A DNA stretch of 64,000 nt, from contig CAMRHE010000504.1 of NCBI GenBank assembly GCA_947044405.1, positions 359,001 to 423,000 of the forward strand. The letters run 5' to 3'. The position numbers and the translations under genes were made by a program. Below are positions 1 to 13,651 of this stretch, one piece after another. The stretch's first letter is position 1. Every line of letters starts with the position of its first letter. The stretch is from Leptodactylus fallax. Lineage: Eukaryota > Chordata > Amphibia > Anura > Leptodactylidae. The notes below the pieces were generated by a model. The model ran no database searches. It worked only from the letters and a program-made list of their open reading frames with translations, and was not told the origin of the DNA.

Positions 1-1484
1 AGCATCCTTAGCCTGGTCTATACCTTTGGAACGGTCATATGCTGTTATACAATTGGCTAAACAATAATTTCTTCCAACAGAGCTGAGAAAAAGTATAGAT
101 GACCCCTGAGAAAGTCAAAATCTCTATTTATTTTACTGGGGGAGGGGTGAAATTTACATTAATGGCTGCCACCTGGCTGAGCCCTGCTATTTGTTACTGG
201 TGATAAGTGTGGACAGTTGCTATTACTTCCTCTTGTGCTCTTAAATGTACTGCAAGGAGACAGCTAGATTTATGAAGATGCATTATTCAACACCCAGAGC
301 CTCGGATCAGATGGAGCTGACTTTACGGGAACTTTCCCCCGTCTTTGTTTCTTTTTTATTTGGTATATTTTTCTTGACTGTAGAATGTCATAATCTTACA
401 CAACATTTTCATATTCAATTTTCTTCTATGAGATCCAGGCAAAAAAAAAAAAAAAAAATCTTCAATTTAGTGTCAGGACTAAGGTCGGGGAACTCACTGT
501 CTAAGCTCTTAAAGGGCAAGAATCTATTAAGATAAGTCATACATGGTAATCATTATTATAGATGAGCGAACTGGGCAAACTTTCCAAAAATCTCAAGCAG
601 CTGCCTATTCCCCTGAGGACAAAAAGGCGTCTTTAAATCCAACAAACCAAACACTTCTCCTTAAAAATCAGGGGAAACCATTAATGTTCGGTAACCATTA
701 GATGGTCGTCTGGGCAACAAAATTGACACAAAGTTGGTGAATTGTTGGATTGAAGGCAGAAAATAATGTCTCTATTAAAAGTGTTTCTACTGTAGACAAT
801 GTTAAGTTGGTAGGTCAATCTCTACTTGGGACCAAGAGCTTCAGAACATGTTCCAGTCTTTGTCCCCTCCATCATGGAAGCAATTTCCTGTAGAGAGAAG
901 ACATTATAATCTCTGACTCACCTATGACCTATTCAATGTTACCTGTACAGTCTTATAGAAATCCCCAGAATATATGATGCTGGAGACACTTGAGGACCGG
1001 AGCTTAGAAAGACTGTTCTGGATGGCTGTTGGAGTCCTTTGAAATTAATTGACGCCCAATGGATACACTAGTGATATGAAGTAGTACAGATGTAGCAGGT
1101 TGTGTCATTTTATGGCTTCTTACAGTAATGGAAACCACAATTAACATGTCATCATAAGATTTGTTCTACAACACCCTCAACATATCTAACAAAACAATGG
1201 CCTATCCATAACACCAATATAGATATATTAGTTTGATGGGACTTATTGGTTGTAGAGGTAATTCTAGATAAAGCAACTTGACTGGGTGAGAATCTTAATC
1301 GATAGGAAAAGACATACAGTGCTTAAAAAAAAACTCAAATACTGCATATATGAGGAAAGACAGATGTCATGGTGATATCTGGTGACCCCATGTACACATT
1401 GGTTTTTCCTTACCTTTCCTTTTGGCTCTTCATATCTTAAAATATATGGCACAAGATGACTATTTTTAAATAAAATATTTGATT
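1..1484. other. Non-coding stretch, no gene seen
   Basis: No open frame here resembles a protein. It contains a 17-base poly-A run near 440-456. At 561-640 there is a short piece starting TAGATGAGCGAACTGGG that resembles the 5' end of the hAT-like MITE family seen elsewhere in the window. The rest is AT-rich sequence in which I see nothing. Confidence 0.5.
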
Positions 1485-1690
1485 TTGTGATACTCTGTCA
1501 TGAGATGTCTGTCCTATATGAGTCTATGTGTGGCCACCCAGTGGTTTTGTTGTGCATTGCAGCCTGAAAAAGAATTTGCCAATAGGTCAGAATATTGTAT
1601 TGAATTGTTTTCAAGAAAAATTCCAAAAAAGTCCAAATTTTAGCTAAGGTAAGAGTGGACATATCAGTATGGACCTCCAAGAAGTATCAT
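1485..1690 (+). repeat. Dispersed repeat family R1, copy 1
   Basis: A stretch of about 200 bp centred on GGCCACCCAGTGGTT followed by TTGTGCATTGCAGCCTG. Similar sequences lie at 21560-21720, 23000-23180 and 53690-53850, with a weaker core at 29545-29590. The copies share the order: a TGTCAT/TGTCAC segment, a TATATGAGTCTATGTGTGG-type segment, the CACCCAGTGG core, then a TATTGTRYTG segment. I do not recognise the family. No inverted termini, poly-A tail or coding capacity are visible, so its class is unknown. Confidence 0.6.
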
Positions 1691-2634
1691 CCCGCAAATG
1701 AGGAACCAGGATACATTTTAATTGGTCAAGTAATGTAGGTAGTATGAATGACTTCATAGGCAGTGATGGACATTGGACCTGTCCACAGTTCTCCATACTC
1801 AGTGAAGGAGTGAAGTTGTCTTAAGAAACTAAGAAAGTGGAACACCTGACAAAATGAATAAAAAGATGTCGAGGAGTTTGATGTAAAGATTTCTTTGCCC
1901 TTTACATGACAGTCCTGTAATAATCCACCAGTGTCCTATAATCTGCCTGTCATGTCTGATAATGCAGGAGCATGCTTGAAATAAGAAATGTAATAATTAT
2001 ATAGATTTTCAAAATTCAGAAAATGGCAAAAAGTTGGTTTCTGGTATTTTTCTGCGGAATGTCTCAGACTGTTTTTCACCTGTTTGTTGAAGCATGAAGA
2101 TCTACAGTAACTCGGAGATTTCAGTGTCTCGGTGCGCAGCCCGTCCTCAGGCTTTGCTTCTCCATTCATTCTCCATCTTTTCTCTGTATTACAATGACTA
2201 GGATAATCCTTAAAGTTCTGGTCTTTGTTGAGACATTAATGTATGTAAATTACCCATTTTTTTATCTTTTGTGCTAATTATACTTTGTATAACTCGGTAA
2301 ATACTGTCCATGCTAGTTAAGAAGCCTCCAAGACAATCCTTTCTAGTCTCCCCCCTGACCATGTATTGTCATCCTCAATCCTCACTGCTAGAAGATTATA
2401 ACATTTTTCCCTAAATTAATTTTCTTCAAAAAGACCTTAGAACCTGTTTTTGTGAACAGACTCTAAAGTCTACCATAACTCATTGATCCACCATAGATGT
2501 GAAAGGGGGAAGGTTTGTTTCTACAGAATATATGATGGATTTATAGCTGCCTCTTGTAGTTGACCACTGCTAAGTAAAAAGGATCTTAATACACCCTTTC
2601 CTCTCCCCATAACCTTCATGTTTAAAAATCTAAC
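1691..2634. other. Non-coding stretch, nothing recognised
   Basis: AT-rich sequence with no supported gene, RNA gene or clear repeat. The short open frames on the minus strand (for example 1936-2169) have no recognisable domain and are the size expected by chance. Confidence 0.5.
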
Positions 2635-3110
2635 TATTGGGACAAATTTACTAATAGTGTCTAATTTTTAGACAGTGCAAACTTAGACTAGACAGTCTTA
2701 CACTGTGTTCGATTTATCTCAGTGACTGATCCTGCTATTTCCCTCTGAATAGTCTCACTTTTTGTATCCCAATTTTGGCACATATTGGTACAAAGTTACT
2801 ATTGTGGTTGCAAATCACCCTTGGCATAAACTGTGCAAAATTCTTCACCTTTTTACTGCCTTTTGGGCAGTAATTTTAGAGCAAATTTTTATGACTTGCT
2901 TGAAAAGGGGTATAGCCTTACTGAAAATGACTATGGCTTCACGTGGAAAGGGGCATTTCTGAAATGCTCCAAATTGCCTCAAAATTTAGTTTGCAAAATT
3001 CTGGCCAAAACTAAGCCAAGTAATGTGTGGTATAAACTTCTCATCGCTCAAACCTTGCTCCTTTTTGACAACGCCCCAGTCGCTTCCTATTATACCCGAT
3101 CCCCTTGACA
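2635..3110 (+). repeat. Candidate dispersed repeat with ACTAGACAGTCTT motif
   Basis: The segment TAGACTAGACAGTCTTA near 2690 recurs almost unchanged near 22340 and in diverged form near 23420. In the first two places it lies downstream of an R1-type repeat, so R1 and this stretch may be parts of one longer element. The open frames here (66 and 91 aa) show no known domain. The extent of the repeat is approximate. Confidence 0.35.
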
Positions 3111-3777
3111 GGTAAGACAAAAAGAGTCTAAAACATATAATAAATGAGATATACAGCAATAATTCTGGCGCATTTAGTGATGATACATTGCACATGTGAT
3201 GATTATTGTAGCAATGAAAGCGGACCAGCTATCAATAGATCAAATTTTAACCTTTAACAAAGGTTAAAAAAAGTTTATTCACATGGCCCAAAAATACTGC
3301 CATTTTTCGACCTAGTAGCAGTTTTTCTCAAGACCCCCGGAAATGTTACATCTTGGGGCAATTCAATAAAGATTTCCAGTTTGTTTTTTTTGCAACTTTG
3401 GATAATGTATCATTTTCCTTCTACCAATAGTGAGGTCCATAGTTGGGATTATATGGACATGTGTATCCTGTATCCTCCTGCAGACTTGATTGAGAGTGCT
3501 GATACCAACCACTATTTCCAAGAGTGGAGCCACAATTGCTTCTTCGTACGCATCTTCAAGATGACATGCTCAGTCAAGTGATCACAGAAACTAGTAGAGT
3601 GCTATATATATGAGAATAGAGAAGATAAAAGTTTATTTTTCCTCCAAATTGATCTGATTTTAAGGTTCAAGGCTGCACACCATATAGTTATATCAAGAGC
3701 AGGTAAATACTGGACAATAACAAGAAAAAAACAAAAAGTACTTCAGCTACACAACACAACTTCATGTAGAGCAGAAC
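3111..3777. other. Non-coding stretch, nothing recognised
   Basis: Single-copy-looking AT-rich DNA leading up to the minisatellite. No supported gene or regulatory element. Confidence 0.5.
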
Positions 3778-5003
3778 ATGTATTATCCCCTGTCTATGGT
3801 ACTGTTCTTGTATTGTCCCATCCATAGTGCTGTACTTGTATTGTCCCGTCCATGGTGCTGTACTTGTATTGTCTCCTGTCCATGGCACTGTACTTGGATT
3901 GTCTCCTGTCCATGGTGCTGTACTTGTATTGTCCCGTCCATGGTGCTGTACTTGTATTGTCCCGTCCATGGTGCTGTACTTGTATTGTCCCCTGTCCATG
4001 GTGCTGTACTTGTATTGTCCTGTCCATGGTGCTGTACTTGTATTGTCTCCTGTCCATGGCACTGTACTTGGATTGTCCCCTGTCCATGGTGCTGTACTTG
4101 TATTGTCCCGTCCATGGTGCTGTACTTGTATTGTCTCCTGTCCATGGCACTGTACTTGGATTGTCTCCTGTCCATGGTGCTGTACTTGTATTCTCCCGTC
4201 CATGGTGCTGTACTTGTATTGTCCCGTCCATGGTGCTGTACTTGTATTGTCTCCTGTCCATGGTGCTGTACTTGTATTGTCTCCTGTCCATGGTGCTGTA
4301 CTTGTATTATCCCCTGTCCATGGTGCTGTACTTGTATTGTCCCGTCCATGGTGCTGTACTTGTATTATCCCCCATCCATGGTGCTGTACTTGTATTGTCC
4401 CGTCCATGGTGCTGTACGTGTATTATCCCCTGTCCATGGTGCTGTACTTGTATTGTCTCCTGTCCATGGTGCTGTACTTGTATTATCCCCTGTCCATGGT
4501 GCTGTACTTGTATTATCCCCTGTCCATGGTGCTGTACTTGTATTGTCTCCTGTCCATGGTGCTGTACTTGTATTATCCCCTGTCCATGGTGCTGTACTTG
4601 TATTGTCCCGTCCATGGTGCTGTACTTGTATTATCCCCCATCCATGATGCTGTACTTGTATTGTCCCGTCCATGGTGCTGTACGTGTATTATCCCCTGTC
4701 CATGGTGCTGTACTTGTATTGTCTCCTGTCCATGGTGCTGTACTTGTATTGTCCCGTCCATGGTGCTGTACTTTTATTATCCCCTGTCCATGTTGCTGTT
4801 CTTGTACTGTCTCCTGTCCATGGTGCTGTACTTGTATTGTCTCCTGTTCATGGTGCTGTACTTGTATTGTCCCGTCCATGGTGCTGTACTTTTATTATCC
4901 CCTGTCCATGTTGCTGTACTTGTACTGTCCCCTGCCCATGATGCTGTACTTATACTGTCCCCTGCCCATGGTGCTGTACTTGTATTGTCCCCTGTCCATG
5001 AGG
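3778..5003 (+). repeat. 28/30-bp minisatellite, about 42 units
   Basis: A tandem array of units built on CCATGGTGCTGTACTTGTAT followed by TGTCCCGT (28 bp) or TGTCTCCTGT / TATCCCCTGT (30 bp). Variants such as CACTGTACTTGGAT recur together at about 3884, 4060 and 4148. A block at about 4367-4460 recurs at 4630-4730, an offset of about 264 bp, so local block duplication has occurred. The unit lacks stop codons in several frames, which produces spurious open frames of up to 401 aa on the plus strand and 239 aa on the minus strand. Changing 28/30 spacing shifts frame between units, so a selected protein is not supported. Confidence 0.95.
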
Positions 5004-6229
5004 GATAGATCAATTAATATAAAAGGCAGTCAAGTACATGGTAAAAATCTCACATGATAGTAGCTGCATGCCAAGTGTCTCATGTTTCATCTTGATCAGC
5101 TCAAGTTTTTGCCTGCCTTTTTGACACCACTCTGAGAGTAATCCAGATCATTACCCTATTGAAATTCCAATATTTTTGCACAAAAACTTCAGATTTAGCG
5201 CTTGTACCAGTCTCCAGAGTTGAGATAGAAAAGCTTTTCATGCTACGTAGATATAGAGGCTGTCAGCTAATCTCACTCAAGGGGGTCCAGCTAAAAGACC
5301 ACCTGCCAGGTACACTTCTATGCCGTTGATGACACTGTCACAATCTCAGCATTTTCTGGAGAAGCAAAACCTGACATTGTTTTTAGTTTAATATGCACCA
5401 AAAATGATCCTGGAAGGGCCTGTCCTTCTCCTACCTCATTATACTGGACATGACAACCCCATGTAATGCCATGGTACAGTGTGTAAACTGTGAAATACAT
5501 TATTAGTGGTTGTCTATATTATCCCAACTGTTATATTTATATCCTTATACAATTCTAATAACTCCCAGCCAGATATGACTTTATGCTTTTTGGGTTTTTT
5601 TCACAACCTTTTTTCTTTAATCTTCCCTCGCCATGCTTGCTGAATGAGTGGTCTCTTCCTGTTATGATGCTAATGTCCTGAGCGAGTCCAAACTCACCCT
5701 TTCCCCTCTCACAGCATGACTCTCACAGTGAGAGAAACTGCAGTTGCTCCCCCTCCTCTCTGACTACAATATATTACATCAATGTACTCTAGGTGGATTT
5801 TTAGTGCTGTCCACCTGAGATCCCTAGCAATGCTATATCTACCTTCTATAATAGGCCTGCCAAAAACTGCTTATGCCAATGCGCAGAGATGGGCACCAGT
5901 TGTAATATTAAACTTGTATCAGAACAAATATTTCCTGCTACATTGATATTAGGACAAATCTACTGAATGAAAAAAAAACATAGTCCCCCTGAAGTCCTGG
6001 CACTTCCCAAACGTGATTTAAGGAGGCACTAGACCCCTATTACATAAACTCCTTGTAGTTTAGCTGCAGATTACTTGCAGTCGACATTGCATGCAAAATT
6101 CATGTATTCCATTCTTCTCCAACCATGTCTTCCAATTACCACAGTAAAGTAGCAATTTAGTCTCCATTGGATACAAAGAATGTGGTGAAAGGCACTTCTG
6201 TTATTCCGTATACAGTATATTATGAATCT
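5004..6229. other. Non-coding stretch, nothing recognised
   Basis: Unique-looking sequence without a supported gene. The ORFs are short and carry no domain. Confidence 0.5.
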
Positions 6230-6690
6230 GAGCATCTATATAAAGTAGATCAGGAGCTCAAAACGCAGCTTTTATGTGACTGATAAATATACATGGAGCA
6301 AACATTGTCAGTAATGGCCTCCCTTACAGCTGGGAGTAAGCAGACCAGGTGGGATCCTCAGCCTCATCGAGTCACTACCCAAGGAAGGGATTCCATTATA
6401 GCTGTTATTATTGTGATGATGATTGTTGCGCCTTGTATCTATCAGAGGAATCGCTGTATCCTGTGAATCATATTCCCTGAAGACAAAAGTGCATCTTTCC
6501 CCTTCTATTGCTGGAAGCAAAATCTTCTCTAAAATACCTGCATAAAACAAGGGCGTCAGGCCCCATTATACAGCAGCCATAAATAGGAAACGCAGATTTA
6601 ATGGCACCACGAAGACTGATCCGGCAATTAAAACAATGCAGCATATCACAATTGTTTAGCTGAGATGTTCAGGAGGAAGAATACAGTACA
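6230..6690. other. Candidate conserved non-coding block
   Basis: A non-repetitive block without coding potential, with an ordered mix of A/T-rich cores (GATTTAATGG, GGCAATTAAAACAATG) and retained CpGs, directly before the 35-bp array. It reads like vertebrate conserved non-coding DNA, but this is judged by eye only. No target gene is visible in the window. Confidence 0.25.
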
Positions 6691-6844
6691 AGAAGAAGAA
6701 GAAGGAAGAGACGAGGATTATATACTGAGACCTCACTCCCTGCAACAGGACAAGAATACAGAAAGAGAAGAGCAGAGCTAGTCATGTGGCCCAACACAAG
6801 ATGGCATCACAAACCAACTAGACTACCATACATACAAAATAAGC

Positions 6845-9800
6845 GTAGTAGTTATATTATTGTACATAGGAGCAGTATTGTAGTAGTTATATTCTTGTAC
6901 ATAGGAGCAGTATTATAGTAGTTATATTCTTGTACATAGGAGCAGTATTATAGTAGTTATATTCTTGTACATAGGAGGCAGTATTATAGTAGTTATATTC
7001 TTGTACATAGGGGGCAGTATTATAATAGTTATATTCTTGTACATAGGAGCAGTATTATAGTAGTTATATTCTTGTACATAGGAGGTAGTATTATAGTAGT
7101 TATATTCTTGTACATAGGACTAGTATTATAGTAGTTATATTCTTGTACATAGGACTAGTATTGTAGTAGTTATATTCTTGTACATAGGACTAGTATTATA
7201 GTAGTTATATTCTTGTACATAGGAGCAGTATTATAGTAGTTATATTCTTGTACATAGGGAGCAGTATTATAGTAGTTATATTCTTGTACATAGGAGCAGT
7301 ATTATAGTAGTTATATTCTTGTACATAGGAGTAGTATTATAGTAGTTATATTCTTGTACATAGGAGGTAGTATTATAGTAGTTATATTCTTGTACATAGG
7401 AGCAGTATTATAGTAGTTATATTCTTGTACATAGGAGCAGTATTATACTAGTTATATTCTTGTACATAGGAGCAGTATTATAGTAGTTATATTCTTGTAC
7501 ATAGGACTAGTATTATAGTAGTTATATTCTTGTACATAGGAGCAGTATTATAGTAGTTATATTCTTGTACATAGGAGCAGTATTATAGTAGTTATATTCT
7601 TGTACATAGGAGTAGTATTATAGTAGTTATATTCTTGTACATAGGGGCAGTATTATAGTAGTTATATTCTTGTACATAGGAGGTAGTATTATAGTAGTTA
7701 TATTCTTGTACATAGGAGCAGTATTATAGTAGTTATATTCTTGTACTTAGGAGCAGTATTATAGTAGTTATATTCTTGTACATACGAGCAGTATTATAGT
7801 AGTTATATTCTTGTACATAGGAGTAGTATTATAGTAGTTATATTCTTGTACATAGGAGTTGTATTATAGTAGTTATATTCTTGTACATAGGGGCAGTATT
7901 ATAGTAGTTATATTCTTGTACATAGGAGCAGTATTATAGTAGTTATATTCTTGTACATAGGGGCAGTATTATAGTAGTTATATTCTTGTACATAGGGGGC
8001 ATTATTATAGTAGTTATATTCTTGTACATAGGAGTAGTATTATAGTAGTTATATTCTTGTACATAGGAGCAGTATTATAGTAGTTATAGTCTTGTACATA
8101 GGAGGTAGTATTATAGTAGTTATATTCTTGTACATAGGGGCAGTATTATAGTAGTTATATTCTTGTACATAGGGGCAGTATTATAGTAGTTATATTCTTG
8201 TACATAGGGGCAGTATTATAGTAGTTATATTCTTGTACATAGGGGGCATTATTATAGTAGTTATATTCTTGTACATAGGAGCAGTATTATAGTAGTTATA
8301 TTCTTGTACATAGGAGGTAGTATTATAGTAGTTATATTCTTGTACATAGGAGGTAGTATTATAGTAGTTATATTCTTGTACATACGCAGTATTATAGTAG
8401 TTATATTCTTGTACATAGGGGCGGTATTATAGTAGTTATATTCTTGTACATAGGAGCAGTATTATAGTAGTTATATTCTTGTACATAGGAGGTAGTATTA
8501 TAGTAGTTATATTCTTGTACATAGGAGCAGTATTATAATAGTTATATTGTTGTACTTAGGAGCAGTATTATAGTAGTTATATTCTTGTACATAGGCAGTA
8601 TTATAGTAGTTATATTCTTGTACATAGGAGCAGTATTATAGTAGTTATATTCTTGTACATAGGGGGCATTATTATAGTAGTTATATTCTTGTACATAGGA
8701 GCAGTATTATAGTAGTTATATTCTTGTACATAGGAGGTAGTATTATAGTAGTTATATTCTTGTACATAGGAGGTAGTATTATAGTAGTTATATTCTTGTA
8801 CATACGCAGTATTATAGTAGTTATATTCTTGTACATAGGGGCGGTATTATAGTAGTTATATTCTTGTACATAGGAGCAGTATTATAGTAGTTATATTCTT
8901 GTACATAGGAGGTAGTATTATAGTAGTTATATTCTTGTACATAGGAGCAGTATTATAATAGTTATATTGTTGTACTTAGGAGCAGTATTATAGTAGTTAT
9001 ATTCTTGTACATAGGCAGTATTATAGTAGTTATATTCTTGTACATAGGAGTAGTATTATAGTAGTTATATTCTTGTACATAGGGGCAGTATTATAGTAGT
9101 TATATTCTAGTACATAGGAGCAGTATTATAGTAGTTATATTCTTGTACATAGGGGGCAGTATTATAGTAGTTATATTCTTGTACATAGGAGCAGTATTAT
9201 AGTAGTTATATTCTTGTACATAGGAGCAGTATTATAGTAGTTATATTCTTGTACATAGGGGCAGTATTATAGTAGTTATATTCTAGTACATAGGAGCAGT
9301 ATTATAGTAGTTATATTCTTGTACATAGGGGGCAGTATTATAGTAGTTATATTCTTGTACATAGGAGCAGTATTATAGTAGTTATATTCTTGTACATAGG
9401 AGCAGTATTATAGTAGTTATATTCTTGTACATAGGAGCAGTATTATAGTAGTTATATTCTTGTACATAGGAGTAGTATTATAGTAGTTATATTCTTGTAC
9501 ATAGGGGCAGTATTATAGTAGTTATAGTCTTGCATATAGGAGCAGTATTATAGTAGTTATATTCTTGTACATAGGGGGCAGTATTATAGTAGTTATATTC
9601 TTGTACATAGGAGCAGTATTATAGTAGTTATATTCTTGTACATAGGAGCAGTATTATAGTAGTTATATTCTTGTACATAGGAGTAGTATTATAGTAGTTA
9701 TATTCTTGTACATAGGAGCAGTATTATAGTAGTTATAGTCTTGTACATAGGAGGTAGTATTATAGTAGTTATATTCTTGTACATAGGGGCAGTATTATAG

Positions 9801-12800
9801 TAGTTATATTCTTGTACATAGGGGCAGTATTATAGTAGTTATATTCTTGTACATAGGGGCAGTATTATAGTAGTTATATTCTTGTACATAGGGGGCATTA
9901 TTATAGTAGTTATATTCTTGTACATAGGAGCAGTATTATAGTAGTTATATTCTTGTACATAGGAGGTAGTATTATAGTAGTTATATTCTTGTACATAGGA
10001 GGTAGTATTATAGTAGTTATATTCTTGTACATACGCAGTATTATAGTAGTTATATTCTTGTACATAGGGGCGGTATTATAGTAGTTATATTCTTGTACAT
10101 AGGAGCAGTATTATAGTAGTTATATTCTTGTACATAGGAGGTAGTATTATAGTAGTTATATTCTTGTACATAGGAGCAGTATTATAATAGTTATATTGTT
10201 GTACTTAGGAGCAGTATTATAGTAGTTATATTCTTGTACATAGGCAGTATTATAGTAGTTATATTCTTGTACATAGGAGGTAGTATTATAGTAGTTATAT
10301 TCTTGTACATAGGAGCAGTATTATAGTAGTTATATTCTTGTACATAGGAGCAGTATTATACTAGTTATATTCTTGTACATAGGAGCAGTATTATAGTAGT
10401 TATATTCTTGTACATAGGACTAGTATTATAGTAGTTATATTCTTGTACATAGGAGCAGTATTATAGTAGTTATATTCTTGTACATAGGAGCAGTATTATA
10501 GTAGTTATATTCTTGTACATAGGAGTAGTATTATAGTAGTTATATTCTTGTACATAGGGGCAGTATTATAGTAGTTATATTCTTGTACATAGGAGGTAGT
10601 ATTATAGTAGTTATATTCTTGTACATAGGAGCAGTATTATAGTAGTTATATTCTTGTACATAGGAGCAGTATTATAGTAGTTATATTCTTGTACATACGA
10701 GCAGTATTATAGTAGTTATATTCTTGTACATAGGAGTAGTATTATAGTAGTTATATTCTTGTACATAGGAGTTGTATTATAGTAGTTATATTCTTGTACA
10801 TAGGGGCAGTATTATAGTAGTTATATTCTTGTACATAGGAGCAGTATTATAGTAGTTATATTCTTGTACATAGGGGCAGTATTATAGTAGTTATATTCTT
10901 GTACATAGGGGGCATTATTATAGTAGTTATATTCTTGTACATAGGAGTAGTATTATAGTAGTTATAGTCTTGTACATAGGAGGTAGTATTATAGTAGTTA
11001 TATTCTTGTACATAGGGGCAGTATTATAGTAGTTATATTCTTGTACATAGGGGCAGTATTATAGTAGTTATATTCTTGTACATAGGGGCAGTATTATAGT
11101 AGTTATATTCTTGTACATAGGGGGCATTATTATAGTAGTTATATTCTTGTACATAGGAGCAGTATTATAGTAGTTATATTCTTGTACATAGGAGGTAGTA
11201 TTATAGTAGTTATATTCTTGTACATAGGAGGTAGTATTATAGTAGTTATATTCTTGTACATACGCAGTATTATAGTAGTTATATTCTTGTACATAGGGGC
11301 GGTATTATAGTAGTTATATTCTTGTACATAGGAGCAGTATTATAGTAGTTATATTCTTGTACATAGGAGGTAGTATTATAGTAGTTATATTCTTGTACAT
11401 AGGAGCAGTATTATAATAGTTATATTGTTGTACTTAGGAGCAGTATTATAGTAGTTATATTCTTGTACATAGGCAGTATTATAGTAGTTATATTCTTGTA
11501 CATAGGAGCAGTATTATAGTAGTTATATTCTTGTACATAGGGGGCATTATTATAGTAGTTATATTCTTGTACATAGGAGCAGTATTATAGTAGTTATATT
11601 CTTGTACATAGGAGGTAGTATTATAGTAGTTATATTCTTGTACATAGGAGGTAGTATTATAGTAGTTATATTCTTGTACATACGCAGTATTATAGTAGTT
11701 ATATTCTTGTACATAGGGGCGGTATTATAGTAGTTATATTCTTGTACATAGGAGCAGTATTATAGTAGTTATATTCTTGTACATAGGAGGTAGTATTATA
11801 GTAGTTATATTCTTGTACATAGGAGCAGTATTATAATAGTTATATTGTTGTACTTAGGAGCAGTATTATAGTAGTTATATTCTTGTACATAGGGAGTATT
11901 ATAGTAGTTATATTCTTGTACAAGGAGTAGTATTATAGTAGTTATATTCTTGTACATAGGGGCAGTATTATAGTAGTTATATTCTTGTACATAGGAGTAG
12001 TATTATAGTAGTTATATTCTTGTACATAGGGGGCAGTATTATAGTAGTTATATTCTAGTACATAGGAGCAGTATTATAGTAGTTATATTCTTGTACATAC
12101 ATAGGGGCAGTATTATAGTAGTTATATTCTTGTACATAGGAGGCAGTATTATAGTAGTTATATTCTTGTACATAGGAGCAGTATTATAGTAGTTATATTC
12201 TTGTACATAGGAGCAGTATTATAGTAGTTATATTCTTGTACATAGGAGTAGTATTATAGTAGTTATATTCTTGTACATAGGGGCAGTATTATAGTAGTTA
12301 TAGTCTTGCATATAGGAGCAGTATTATAGTAGTTATATTCTTGTACATAGGGGGCAGTATTATAGTAGTTATATTCTTGTACATAGGAGCAGTATTATAG
12401 TAGTTATATTCTTGTACATAGGAGCAGTATTATAGTAGTTATATTCTTGTACATAGGAGTAGTATTATAGTAGTTATATTCTTGTACATAGGAGCAGTAT
12501 TATAGTAGTTATAGTCTTGTACATAGGAGGTAGTATTATAGTAGTTATATTCTTGTACATAGGGGCAGTATTATAGTAGTTATATTCTTGTACATAGGGG
12601 CAGTATTATAGTAGTTATATTCTTGTACATAGGGGCAGTATTATAGTAGTTATATTCTTGTACATAGGGGGCATTATTATAGTAGTTATATTCTTGTACA
12701 TAGGAGCAGTATTATAGTAGTTATATTCTTGTACATAGGAGGTAGTATTATAGTAGTTATATTCTTGTACATAGGAGGTAGTATTATAGTAGTTATATTC

Positions 12801-13649
12801 TTGTACATACGCAGTATTATAGTAGTTATATTCTTGTACATAGGGGCGGTATTATAGTAGTTATATTCTTGTACATAGGAGCAGTATTATAGTAGTTATA
12901 TTCTTGTACATAGGAGGTAGTATTATAGTAGTTATATTCTTGTACATAGGAGCAGTATTATAATAGTTATATTGTTGTACTTAGGAGCAGTATTATAGTA
13001 GTTATATTCTTGTACATAGGCAGTATTATAGTAGTTATATTCTTGTACATAGGAGTAGTATTATAGTAGTTATATTCTTGTACATAGGAACAGTATTATA
13101 GTAGTTATATTCTTGTACATAGGAGCAGTATTATAGTAGTTATATTCTTGTACATAGGAGCAGTATTATAGTAGTTATATTCTTGTACATAGGGGCAGTA
13201 TTATAGTAGTTATATTCTAGTACATAGGAGCAGTATTATAGTAGTTATATTCTTGTACATAGGGGGCAGTATTATAGTAGTTATATTCTTGTACATAGGA
13301 GGTAGTATTATAGTAGTTATATTCTTGTACATAGGGGGCAGTATTATAGTAGTTATATTCTTGTACATAGGAGCAGTATTATAGCAGTTATATTCTTGTA
13401 CATAGGAGGTAGTATTATAGTAGTTATATTCTTGTACATAGGGGCAGTATTATAGTAGTTATAGTCTTGCATATAGGAGCAGTATTATAGTAGTTATATT
13501 CTTGTACATAGGGGGCAGTATTATAGTAGTTATATTCTTGTACATAGGAGCAGTATTATAGTAGTTATATTCTTGTACATAGGAGCAGTATTATAGTAGT
13601 TATATTCTTTTACATAGGAGTAGTATTATAGTAGTTATATTTTTGCATA
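6845..13649 (+). repeat. 35-bp minisatellite, about 195 units, with higher-order repeats
   Basis: A 6.8 kb tandem array of the unit TAGTAGTTATATTCTTGTAC plus ATAGGAGCAGTATTA (35 bp). Length variants of 32-36 bp differ in the segment after CATAG (GGAGCAG, GGAGGTAG, GGGGGCAT, GACTAG). Rare variants mark larger duplicated blocks. TGTACTTAGG preceded by TATTGT occurs at 8551, 8971, 10200, 11429, 11849 and 12976, giving steps of 420, 1229, 1229, 420 and 1127 bp. TATTATACTAGTT at 7441 recurs at 10354 and CATACGAGC at 7781 recurs at 10694, both at an offset of 2913. TAGTCTTGCATATAGG occurs near 9525, 12301 and 13461. The array ends within a few bases of the Tc1 insertion. No coding function is seen. 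Confidence 0.97.
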
Positions 13650-13651
13650 TA

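Noticed and set aside
3688..5057. Open frames of up to 401 codons on both strands in the 28/30-bp minisatellite
   Set aside because: The unit lacks stops, and the 28/30-bp steps shift the reading frame between units; no gene structure.
6845..13649. Array of tRNA- or promoter-like units (TTATAGTAG, TATATTC)
   Set aside because: No A/B box pair or RNA-gene fold; the TATA-like strings are just part of the satellite unit.
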